DNA of 64,000 nucleotides, taken from positions 1 through 64,000 of the forward strand of contig JAEEOP010000034.1 in NCBI GenBank assembly GCA_016284295.1, read 5' to 3'. This DNA is from Methanomassiliicoccaceae archaeon (GTDB lineage Archaea; Thermoplasmatota; Thermoplasmata; Methanomassiliicoccales; Methanomethylophilaceae). The translations under genes were made by a program, and so were the position numbers. Each line of letters opens with the position of its first letter. The first letter of the stretch is position 1. Of this stretch, positions 48,390-57,335 are shown in pieces. The notes under the pieces were generated by a model that worked only from the letters and a program-made list of their open reading frames with translations, was not told where the DNA came from and did not search any database.

Positions 48390-48591
48390 CGTGTTGTTCC
48401 TCCGGTCCGTGTTCAGGCTGAGTGATTGTGACTATAGAGATAAGGGTTGCTACTGCCCCGCATCGCTCGTATTGGTCCGAGAAGTTGGAGAGTATGTACA
48501 GATCGACCTTCTCCCTGTCGATGTCCGACCCGTTGACGACGAAATCTAGGAGGGAACGGATCCCCATGGGGATCCTGTCGGGTTCTTCGCC

Positions 48592-49323
48592 CTAATAGAG
48601 GTCAAGGTAGCGTTGGACATCGGATTCGGGATATCCGAGTATCTCTGACAGCCTGGAGCTGTCAAGTCCGACATCGGCGAGGGCCTCCTTCATGCGAACG
48701 GTATCGACGGCACATGTTATATCATATTCTCCGGAGGCAGATCGGCGATACCTGTCGAAGCATCCGTAGGTGTCTATCAGCTTGTTCGCACGGGTCTTGG
48801 CGATGAACGTCTCCAGGCGTCTCCTGAACTCATCGGGCCTGTCCCTTGCAGCATCAATGTGAGCGATCCTGACCCTCCTGTATGGTGCCGGGAAGGACTG
48901 GTAGTTGGACCATGCCGCAGGATCCCTGCGGATCTCATCGAGGATGTCCTCAGGAAAGATGTATTCGGATTCGATGATGCTCTTCACCTGCTCCCTGATT
49001 TTCGGATGGATCATCCCCTGCGAGTCCAGCCAGATGAGCCGCTCGATGTTCAGACGCGAATAGGGGCTGCTCCTCCTTCTGGGGGTGAAGCGTCTGAGAT
49101 AGGTGGTTTCGTCATAATGGTCGAGCATCCCGTCTATCCATCCGAAGCAGAGGGCCTCTTCCACGGAATCGTTGTATGGTACGGAAGGCTATCCGGATTC
49201 CTTGGGCGGGTAGGCGAACCATATCTCGTCCGCGGCCTCGTAGTTCTCCTCCAGCCATCCGCGCCATTCCCTGCGGTCCTCGGCGCAGATCACCGTCCTT
49301 CCGGATGCATCCTTGAATATCAT
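48592..49323 (-). CDS. YdeI/OmpD-associated (COG4430-type) protein with in-frame TAG at 49191-49189; TAG also at the apparent end (48594-48592)
   Basis: From ATG 49323: MIFKDASGRTVICAEDRREWRGWLEENYEAADEIWFAYPPKESG[TAG]PSVPYNDSVEEALCFGWIDGMLDHYDETTYLRRFTPRRRSSPYSRLN...DPAAWSNYQSFPAPYRR. The family core spans the TAG in one frame. Confidence 0.82.
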
Positions 49324-49330
49324 GTGACGG

Positions 49331-50413
49331 TCATGCTATGCGGAGGCCGTAGATATACCGGACTCCTGTATCGGTTCGTCTCCTGATGCGGTATCTGGCC
49401 GCCTTGGTCTCCCCGATCCTCTCTATGGTGCCGTCGGCCAGCAGCTGTTTGAGCGATTTCTCGATGGTGTAGACGCTGACGTCCTTCAGGACAGCTTTGA
49501 TCTGCGCCTTCGATACGGGCACGATGCTCTTTCTGATGACGTCCTCTACGGTCTGCTTCCGATCCAGCTTCCTGCCGTCCACGATGGAGAACCTGGTGTC
49601 CAGGTCGATATAGCATTCCAGTAGGGTCTGCAGGAAGTACCTGATGAATGGGAAGTACGACCACCTGTTCTCCCGCCATCCGGAGGACGATTCTTCGAGG
49701 GCCCTGTAATACCTGTCCTTGGTCGCGGCGATGTGCTCGTCCATGGAGATGTACCTGCAGACGTCGATGCCCTCCTTGTGAAGGAGAAGCACGGTCAGGA
49801 GCCTGGATGTCCTGCCGTTGCCGTCGGTGAACGGGTGTATGCACAGGAAGTCCAGTATGATGCAGGGGATGTAGAGCAGCGGTTCGTAGCCCTGTGTGGA
49901 GAGCTCATCGTAGGCGAGGATGAGCTGTTCCATGTGCTCTTCGGTCTCGGAGGCGGGCACTGGCTCGTATGTGATGTATCTCCTCCCCTGGCTGTCCACG
50001 CCTATTATTGCGTTGTCCCTGTCTTTGAAGGAACGGCCGTCGGATCCGTCGGAAGAGAGGGGTCCGTGGATGCTCAGGATGGTCTCGCGGTCGAATGCTA
50101 TTGACTTGTATTGGCTGTGGATGCGGTCCAGCACCTCCTTGTAACCGGCTATCTCCTTTTCGGAATGGTTCCTCGGCGTACCGCCCCGGAGGACCATCTC
50201 CTCTATGCGCTCGTCGGTGGTATAGATCCCCTCGATGGCGTTGGAATACTTGACCGAGGCCACCCTTGCAATGTCCTCCAACCGTCTGTAATCGGGCCTG
50301 TAGTTCGAGCGGCGGATGCCCTCTGCTCCTTGGGTCCTGGTGATCTCCAGCATCAGCGATACGATGTCCGAGGGGATGTCGCCTAGAATCTCGGAATAGT
50401 CGAACCGATGCAT
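49331..50413 (-). CDS. Fic family protein
   Basis: Fic motif HPFTDGNGRTSR; N-terminal SNAIEG matches the (S/T)xxxE(G/N) inhibitory motif; C-terminal winged-helix-like region. Confidence 0.9.
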   Translation of the reverse strand: MHRFDYSEILGDIPSDIVSLMLEITRTQGAEGIRRSNYRPDYRRLEDIARVASVKYSNAIEGIYTTDERIEEMVLRGGTPRNHSEKEIAGYKEVLDRIHSQYKSIAFDRETILSIHGPLSSDGSDGRSFKDRDNAIIGVDSQGRRYITYEPVPASETEEHMEQLILAYDELSTQGYEPLLYIPCIILDFLCIHPFTDGNGRTSRLLTVLLLHKEGIDVCRYISMDEHIAATKDRYYRALEESSSGWRENRWSYFPFIRYFLQTLLECYIDLDTRFSIVDGRKLDRKQTVEDVIRKSIVPVSKAQIKAVLKDVSVYTIEKSLKQLLADGTIERIGETKAARYRIRRRTDTGVRYIYGLRIA

Positions 50414-50443
50414 GAGTTTGGATTATATAGGTAGTATTTATGG

Positions 50444-50509
50444 ATTAATACCTAAATTAAGTATTAATTTTATTATTATTTAGGCATATTTGATAATTAA
50501 TACCTAAAT
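50444..50509. promoter_or_regulatory. Direct-repeat operator candidates upstream of fic
   Basis: attaatacctaaat at 50444-50457 and 50496-50509, just upstream of the fic start (50413). Confidence 0.5.
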
Positions 50510-50597
50510 AATGGTTTGAGAACCAAACTTCACAGGTGTCAGATCGCCCCTCGCAGGAATCTCAAAAGTCGCTTGTGAATCGGATTCTTTGTTTCAA

Positions 50598-50654
50598 TTT
50601 TACTTAATGATTTATTAAGTAAAAATTTTTACTTAATATTTGATTAAGTAAAAA
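50598..50654. promoter_or_regulatory. Two tandem palindromic operator candidates upstream of the AAA ATPase
   Basis: ttttacttaat-gattt-attaagtaaaa (50598-50624) and tttttacttaat-atttg-attaagtaaaaa (50626-50654). Confidence 0.65.
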
Positions 50655-50683
50655 TAAAATACAGACATCCCATCCCTATCCAT

Positions 50684-52117
50684 ATGGAGCAGTTCGTCGG
50701 ACGCAAATCAGAGATGGATCTCCTCAATTCCATTTACGAGGAGGAATCGGTCAAGACCTGCATGATCTACGGCCGCCGCCGTATCGGCAAGACCACGCTG
50801 ATAGAGCATTTCATCTCCGATAAGCCCAGCATAAACATAGAGTTCGACGATTCCACATACAAGGTCAATCTGGATGTCATCAACCGTGCCATATCGGTCC
50901 ATACAGGTAACGAAGTCAAGGCATCTACGATACGCGAGTCCATGGATACCATCAAGGCCATATGCTGCAAGGAGAAGATGGTTGTCGTCTTCGATGAGCT
51001 CCCTTTCTTCACATCCAACTTCTCGGGCGGCGCATCGGAGATACAGCATCTGACAGATTGGCTGACCAGGAACACGGACTCCATGGTGATAATCGCCGGA
51101 TCCTCCGTCTCCCTGATGCTGGATGAGGTTATGGGTGCGGACAGGCCTCTGTACAAGCGCTTCATGTTCACGATCAACCTCGGTCCGCTCGGGATCACCG
51201 ATGTGAGGGAACTGCACCCGAACATATCCGACGATGACCTGATGAGGATGTATCTGACTCTGGGCGGTATATCCGCATACCATCGCCTGGTCGGGGACCG
51301 CGGGTACAGGGATGCCATGAACAGATACGTCCTCAACAGGTTCGGATTCATACAGTCTGATGTCCAATTGGGGATAGTTTCGGAGATGGGCGGGAACGTC
51401 TCCAACACCATATCAGTCTTCAAGGCGATTGCCGACGGCGACAGCACATACGGTGAGATCCGCAACAGGACCGGCCTTGACGACCCCGTTCTGAAGAGGG
51501 TGCTCGACAGCATGATGGTGGCAGGCCTGCTGAGGAAGACCGACTCCATGATCACGAGCAGGAAGTCCAAGATCTATTCGATCTCCGATCCGACGACCAG
51601 TTTCTATTACGATATCATCGATCGCAACAGGGCCGTTCTGGAGAGCGCCGAGGGGGATGCATACCGGAATCTGGAGCATGTGATATCGGCATGGCTCGGA
51701 AAGGGCTTCGAGGACTATTGCAGGAACTTCGTCAGGGAGCATTACGCCTGCTCGGAGGTAGGCTCCTGGTGGGGGAAGGCTCCATTGATCAAGGACGGCA
51801 GGAAAGTCAAGGATGAGCAGGGCAAGGTCGTCACGGAGGACGTGGATATCGATCTGGTCGCTGTTATCCGCAGGGGGAACGACCGTATCGACATGTTCGG
51901 TGAATGCAAGTTCACCAAGGCCCCGATGGGATTCTCCTCGCTGAACAACCTTGTCGCCAGGGTCGAGTATCTGAAGGGCCATTTCAATGCCAGATACACC
52001 CTGTTCTCGCTGTCGGGATTCTCCGATGACCTGAGGGAATATGCGGAAGAGGAAGGCATAATGCTGTTCGACCTGGACGTGCTCGTAAGCAGGAAGTCCC
52101 CTCCGGAACTGGAGTGA
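50684..52117 (+). CDS. AAA ATPase with C-terminal DUF234-like domain
   Basis: MEQFVGRKSEMDLLNSIYEEESVKTCMIYGRRRIGKTTLIEHFISDK...DVDIDLVAVIRRGNDRIDMFGECKFTKAP. Confidence 0.85.
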   Translation: MEQFVGRKSEMDLLNSIYEEESVKTCMIYGRRRIGKTTLIEHFISDKPSINIEFDDSTYKVNLDVINRAISVHTGNEVKASTIRESMDTIKAICCKEKMVVVFDELPFFTSNFSGGASEIQHLTDWLTRNTDSMVIIAGSSVSLMLDEVMGADRPLYKRFMFTINLGPLGITDVRELHPNISDDDLMRMYLTLGGISAYHRLVGDRGYRDAMNRYVLNRFGFIQSDVQLGIVSEMGGNVSNTISVFKAIADGDSTYGEIRNRTGLDDPVLKRVLDSMMVAGLLRKTDSMITSRKSKIYSISDPTTSFYYDIIDRNRAVLESAEGDAYRNLEHVISAWLGKGFEDYCRNFVREHYACSEVGSWWGKAPLIKDGRKVKDEQGKVVTEDVDIDLVAVIRRGNDRIDMFGECKFTKAPMGFSSLNNLVARVEYLKGHFNARYTLFSLSGFSDDLREYAEEEGIMLFDLDVLVSRKSPPELE

Positions 52118-52155
52118 ACGACGGTCCGGGTGTACCGTACACAGAAGCCTGTGAA

Positions 52156-52813
52156 TTACGAATGGGGTGTGGGTGCATCCTTCTCTGATGGTGTGCATGC
52201 CGGGCCGGGGTATCCTGACAGATGGTCTTCCACGACTTCCTCATAGCATACCGAGTTGTCGTCCCCGTGCCATTTCTCGTTCTCATACCTGATATCGAAA
52301 TCCTTGTGGGCGACGATCCTGTTGATAAGATCCGGTGTGCACGAGGCCCTGGTATCTCGGAGGGCGCCGCCGACTTGGATGTGGTGGAAGAGCGCATACG
52401 CATATGCCGCCGGCGATCTGATCTCGTAGGAATCGAAACTTGTGACTTCGCCGTCGATATCGCGCTAGAGTGCAACCTTGTACGATCCGCTTCCGTCGTT
52501 CACGCGCCCCCACGATGATGTCATCATCCATGAGAAGGACGTCTATAATGTCGCAATTGTAGTAGATCGACTGTCCTTTCGAGATATCCATCCTCTTGAA
52601 AAGACCCGGAGCCACACCTATGTCGACGATATGGGGCCTTGAACTGCAATATCGTCTTCGATATACATTCTTCGCGCGGGCTGAATGCACAAGCGGATAG
52701 AAATCGTTGAGATGCCGTGTTCCTTCGAGGCAATAGAATCGGATTGAGTACTCGGTTTCCAATCCATGGGAGGGTGTCAAAGAAGATTCTACGACAGCAT
52801 CCAGGCAGGCCAT
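52156..52813 (-). pseudogene. Hypothetical gene disrupted by a frameshift near 52507-52511 and a TAG at 52467-52465
   Basis: Frame A (from ATG 52813): MACLDAVVESSLTPSHGLETEYSIRFYCLEGTRHLNDFYPLVHSARAKNVY...IDVLLMDDDIIVG; continues in frame B: VNDGSGSYKVAL[TAG]RDIDGEVTSFDSYEIRSPAAYAYALFHHIQVGGALRDT...TPHS* (TAA). Confidence 0.55.
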
Positions 52814-53014
52814 TCTCAAGATTTGGAGATGCAGACTGTTGGAACACCTGGTAATAGTTGCTTTTCTTAATATGATAAAAATATAATTATTAGCAATATT
52901 TTTTAACGTTACTACTAAATTATTATTTTTGATATTTAAGTAATGAAAATGTTTTTCCGTAATCATATATAAAGATATGTTTATATGATTGGCATATAAT
53001 TCCAACTCGATATC

Positions 53015-54364
53015 ATGGCAGTCAACAAGACTTATGTCGTGATTGCGATAGTCGCCATAGCTCTTGTAGCGATCATCTGCAGTGCGACACTACTGATGAA
53101 TAATAACGATGGTTACAAGGACATCACCCCTACCGGGAATGTCAAGGTCCTTGGTAACGCCAACAACGACGATTTCATCAACGATGAAGACGTCAAGCTC
53201 CTCAACAAGATCATAAAGGACGGTTCTTGGGACAAGACCAAATATCCCTACGCAGACGCCAACAACGACGGTTCCATCACGGATGCCGATGTCGCATTGG
53301 TGCAGAAGATAATCAAGGGTGAATCATGCCAGGTCCGTTACATCGACATCTATGACAGGATCTCTACCGTCAATTACCCCGTTTCCCACAGCCGTATCGG
53401 AGTCTCCTATTGGCAGCAGGCGGAATTGGCCACACTGCTCGGATGCTGGCCCAATGTGGTTCTTGCAAGCATGTCTACAACGGATTCCAACTCCCACAGG
53501 TATGATACCAGCAACATCCAGAAATCATTCAAAGGCAGCAACATCACCACCGAGCTGATCCTCGAATGCGATTGCGATCTCGTCATCGCAAGCCAGGGGA
53601 AGAGCAACGTCGTCGATCCCGCGGCAGCGGCCAAATCAACCGTCACACCGTTCTATGTCGATGTGTCCAAGAGCTCGACCTATGTCAGCACCGTCCTCAC
53701 CCTGGGTGTTCTGATCAACGAGAATGAAAAGGCGCAGGCCTATGCCAATTACGTCAACGGTCTCCTGGATAAGATCGAGAACGGAATGAAGAAAGTCTCG
53801 CAGAAGGCAAGTTCGGTCATAACCCTCATGTATGCCAACCAGTCCACCCGTGCCAATATCATCATCGAATGCGAGGGCACCGGAGCGGCGGACATGATCG
53901 GGCTGATCAGCGATGTCTATGATTCGTCGACCAAATCCGCCAGCAACAACAGGCTGGAGGTGGAGAAGGATTGGTTCATCCAGAACGATGGCAAGGAATT
54001 CGATTTCATCATAGTCCAGCAGGAAGGCACCGATACGAAGAAGGTCGACGGGACCTACTACACTCCGCAGATGTACAACGACAGATTCGAGGAAGCGATC
54101 ACGTACTACGACAGGACTAGCGCATACACCGAGGGAAAGATCCTTGGAACAACGTTCTCATACAACTCCTTCGGAGGATTCGCCAATCTCATGTACCTTG
54201 CATACCTCCTGTATCCTGCTGTGTTCAGCGCGGAAGACGGATGGAAAGCCCTTCAGGAATACTTCGATAATTTCACCACAGCGAAGATCGATGTCAAGAA
54301 GCAGGGCGGATGGTTCTACACCGGAAGCGCATACAAGGAATACAACAACAGGCTGAAGGCCTGA
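53015..54364 (+). CDS. ABC transporter substrate-binding protein with N-terminal dockerin-like domain
   Basis: N-terminal TM; two dockerin-like repeats GNANNDDFINDEDVKLLNKII and ADANNDGSITDADVALVQKII; then an Fe/cobalamin-type periplasmic binding fold. Confidence 0.8.
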   Translation: MAVNKTYVVIAIVAIALVAIICSATLLMNNNDGYKDITPTGNVKVLGNANNDDFINDEDVKLLNKIIKDGSWDKTKYPYADANNDGSITDADVALVQKIIKGESCQVRYIDIYDRISTVNYPVSHSRIGVSYWQQAELATLLGCWPNVVLASMSTTDSNSHRYDTSNIQKSFKGSNITTELILECDCDLVIASQGKSNVVDPAAAAKSTVTPFYVDVSKSSTYVSTVLTLGVLINENEKAQAYANYVNGLLDKIENGMKKVSQKASSVITLMYANQSTRANIIIECEGTGAADMIGLISDVYDSSTKSASNNRLEVEKDWFIQNDGKEFDFIIVQQEGTDTKKVDGTYYTPQMYNDRFEEAITYYDRTSAYTEGKILGTTFSYNSFGGFANLMYLAYLLYPAVFSAEDGWKALQEYFDNFTTAKIDVKKQGGWFYTGSAYKEYNNRLKA

Positions 54365-54389
54365 AACCTTAACGGGGTGGACCTGCGAT

Positions 54390-55496
54390 ATGGATAAGGA
54401 TCCGATCGAGCTCACCGTGGACTACTGGCTGACCAGGGAGCACCACGAGGAAGACAGGAAGGATCTGGAGCAGTATCGTAGGTTCACCCTTGCCAAGATA
54501 ATCTTCATCGCCGTATGTCTTATCATAGCGGTGATTGTTTCAGGATACGCAATATCGATCGGTGAATACACAATCTCATTCTTCACCACATATGAACGCA
54601 TCTGGGAGCATATAACTGGCAACATCGTTGATTCAACGGATGATTATGTGGTATGGGAGCTTCGTCTGCCCCGCGTCCTGGGAGGCCTCTTGGCCGGTTC
54701 CGCATTGGCGGTCTGTGGAGTAGCGATGCAGAGTATGCTCAAGAATCCCCTGGCCGATACATACACCACAGGAATTTCGTCTGGAGCATCTCTGGGGGCT
54801 ACACTGGCCATATGCGCCGGATTCACTTTCGTCAACGGCGAATACGGGATCATAGTCAATGCGTTCCTGTTCTCTCTCATCCCGATGATGATGATCCTGT
54901 CCATCTCCAAGATGAACAACGCATCAGTCACTACGATCATCATGGCAGGCATTGCTGTCATGTATCTCTTCAACGCATGCAATACGGTCCTAAAACTCTG
55001 GGCGACCGATGAGGCTCTGGCCAACGTCTATTCATGGTCCGTCGGTTCTCTGACAGGGCTGACGTGGTCAGATGTCGCTGCGATGGCTTTGTTCGTCATT
55101 CCCGGGATTTTGATAATACAGGTGATCTCCAACCAGATGAACAAGATGATGCTCGGCGATGAGAGCGCCAAAGCCTTAGGTGTGGAGGTGGAGAGATTTA
55201 GACTGTTCTGCCTGCTCGTCACTTCATTGGTGGCTGCATCGGTCGTATGCTTCACAGGTCTAATCGGATTCATAGGTCTCGTCTGCCCTCATATCGCCAG
55301 GATCTTCATCGGTTCCGATAACAGACTCCTCATACCCGCCTCTGCCTCATGCGGTGCGGCGCTCCTGTTGTTCTCCGATGTTGTGGGCAGGATCATCATC
55401 GCACCGAATACGCTTCAGGTCGGGGTGGTCACAGCCTTCATCGGAGGGCCCATGTTCCTCTATCTGATAATGAAGAGCAAGCAGCAGAGGTGGTAA
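54390..55496 (+). CDS. FecCD-family ABC transporter permease
   Basis: WELRLPRVLGGLLAGSALAVCGVAMQSMLKNPLADTYTTGISSGASLGA. TAA stop. Confidence 0.93.
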   Translation: MDKDPIELTVDYWLTREHHEEDRKDLEQYRRFTLAKIIFIAVCLIIAVIVSGYAISIGEYTISFFTTYERIWEHITGNIVDSTDDYVVWELRLPRVLGGLLAGSALAVCGVAMQSMLKNPLADTYTTGISSGASLGATLAICAGFTFVNGEYGIIVNAFLFSLIPMMMILSISKMNNASVTTIIMAGIAVMYLFNACNTVLKLWATDEALANVYSWSVGSLTGLTWSDVAAMALFVIPGILIIQVISNQMNKMMLGDESAKALGVEVERFRLFCLLVTSLVAASVVCFTGLIGFIGLVCPHIARIFIGSDNRLLIPASASCGAALLLFSDVVGRIIIAPNTLQVGVVTAFIGGPMFLYLIMKSKQQRW

Positions 55497-56278
55497 GCAT
55501 TTCATCCATCGTCATCAGGGGCCTGAATTTTAGCTATGATTCGAACCACATCCTTCATGACATAGATCTGGAGCTTGAGGGGGCCGGCCTCATATGCATA
55601 ATAGGCCCCAATGGTGTAGGGAAGTCCACTCTTATCAAGTGCATGAACGGCCTGCTGAAACCGACCTCGGGGGAGATAATCATCAACGGTACTCCGATCT
55701 CGGAGTACACCCTGAAGGAGCTTTCTGAATTCATAGGCTATGTCCCTGCAGCATCGTCCCTCAGCTTCCCCATGTCGGTGATCGATTCCATCCTTATCGG
55801 GATGAAGCAGATCGACAGATGGAGGCAGGATCCGGACGATGTGATCCTCGCATACAGGTCCCTGAGGGTGATGAGGATGGAGAGCATGGCTCTGAGGAAC
55901 TGCAATAGCCTATCGGCAGGTCAGACGCAGAAGGTCAACATATGCAGAGGCCTGGTCAGGGATTCGGAGATCCTGATATTGGATGAGCCCACATCCAATC
56001 TTGATGTGAAACACCAGTTGTTCGTTGCGGATTTCCTTCAGAGGCTCTCCCATCGGACAGGCTCCCTGGTGATCATGATTAGCCATGACCTCAACATTGC
56101 TGCCAGATTCGCTGACAATGTTGTGGTGATGAAGGAGCCCGGTGTGGTGGATTCCTTCGGACCACCGCAGGACATCATAAGCGAGGAGATGATTAGAGAG
56201 GTCTATTCGGTGAACTCTTCCATAATTCAGGTCAACGGCCGGCCCCACGTCATCCTGGATTCCGCGGAGAACTGGTGA
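55490..56278 (+). CDS. ABC transporter ATP-binding protein (FecE-like)
   Basis: ICIIGPNGVGKSTLIKCMNGLLKPTSGEI...NSLSAGQTQKVNICRGLVRDSEILILDEPTSNLD; GTG start overlaps the permease stop. Confidence 0.92.
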   Translation: MVSISSIVIRGLNFSYDSNHILHDIDLELEGAGLICIIGPNGVGKSTLIKCMNGLLKPTSGEIIINGTPISEYTLKELSEFIGYVPAASSLSFPMSVIDSILIGMKQIDRWRQDPDDVILAYRSLRVMRMESMALRNCNSLSAGQTQKVNICRGLVRDSEILILDEPTSNLDVKHQLFVADFLQRLSHRTGSLVIMISHDLNIAARFADNVVVMKEPGVVDSFGPPQDIISEEMIREVYSVNSSIIQVNGRPHVILDSAENW

Positions 56279-56280
56279 CC

Positions 56281-57105
56281 ATGAACCGCGGTACGGTGAT
56301 GCAATCGTTCGGGGATATATGGAGGGATCTTCAGAAAGATTGGAATGGCAATGACGTCCCCCGCACCATAAATGATGAGGTTGAGCTCAGTTTCTGGAAA
56401 CCTTTCCTCAGGGACAAGGAATCAGAAGGTCCGGATGCGTACAGCAGGAGGATCTGGGATGCGATATCGGACATCCTGGGGGAGGAGTATTACGATACCA
56501 TCACGGAGATTGGCCCCGGATGGGGGAACTACACGTTCGATCTCGTAGAGCATTGCCGGCACCTAATCTGCGTGGATATGTCCCCGGATGTACTGGACCA
56601 CATCGGCCGCACGGCCCATCAGTACCATCTCAACATCGACACGGTCTGCTCCAAATGGGAGGACTACAGAGGGAAGGTCTCGGATGTAGTCTTCGGTTTC
56701 AACTGCTTCTATCGTATGTCGGAGATCGAATCATGCCTTTCCAAGATAGATCAAATGGGACGTAGGCGCATAATAGGGATGACTTCGGGGCCCGAGAAGG
56801 AGTATCTCGCGGTGTTCGAAAAGGAACTGGGTTTGAGAATCAGATATACGCGTTTGGATTATATCGTGCTGGTGAACATCCTTTATCAGCTCGGGATAGA
56901 TGTGAACGTCAGGATAGTGGATCTCCAGAAGGATTATGCATACAGGTCCGTCCCTGCGGCGGCCAGGATAGCATCTAAGAGGATCCTGTCCGAGGAATAC
57001 GATATGGAGGATATTATCCGGATCATGAGGAGATATCTGAAGAAAGGGGATGACGGCCTCTATCACTATGTGCATGATTTCAAAGCAGCCATAATCTATT
57101 GGTGA
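56281..57105 (+). CDS. SAM-dependent class I methyltransferase
   Basis: ITEIGPGWGNYTFDLVEHCRHLICVDMSPDVLDHIGRTA; follows the ABC operon. Confidence 0.78.
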   Translation: MNRGTVMQSFGDIWRDLQKDWNGNDVPRTINDEVELSFWKPFLRDKESEGPDAYSRRIWDAISDILGEEYYDTITEIGPGWGNYTFDLVEHCRHLICVDMSPDVLDHIGRTAHQYHLNIDTVCSKWEDYRGKVSDVVFGFNCFYRMSEIESCLSKIDQMGRRRIIGMTSGPEKEYLAVFEKELGLRIRYTRLDYIVLVNILYQLGIDVNVRIVDLQKDYAYRSVPAAARIASKRILSEEYDMEDIIRIMRRYLKKGDDGLYHYVHDFKAAIIYW

Positions 57106-57335
57106 GCAGATCTGCCTGCGTTCGCAGCAAATACCAACTGATGATGCGGAGAATCTGTCTTTTGAGTCTAAGTGTATGAGGTTCACCCCATAGATTGAAT
57201 GAGTGTGTATAGAATTGCTATTGATATCAACTCAAGCGGCCGATCTATGTGAGCGAGTTGGACAGCCAGATCTTTTTGATTCTTGCTGGTAGGTGTCGTT
57301 GGATCCTCATATTGATGCAGGGTTTCGACGCTCTT

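Noticed and set aside
52465-52467. TAG considered a confident third Pyl codon
   Set aside because: The same gene appears frameshifted nearby, so decay or sequencing error explains the TAG equally well.
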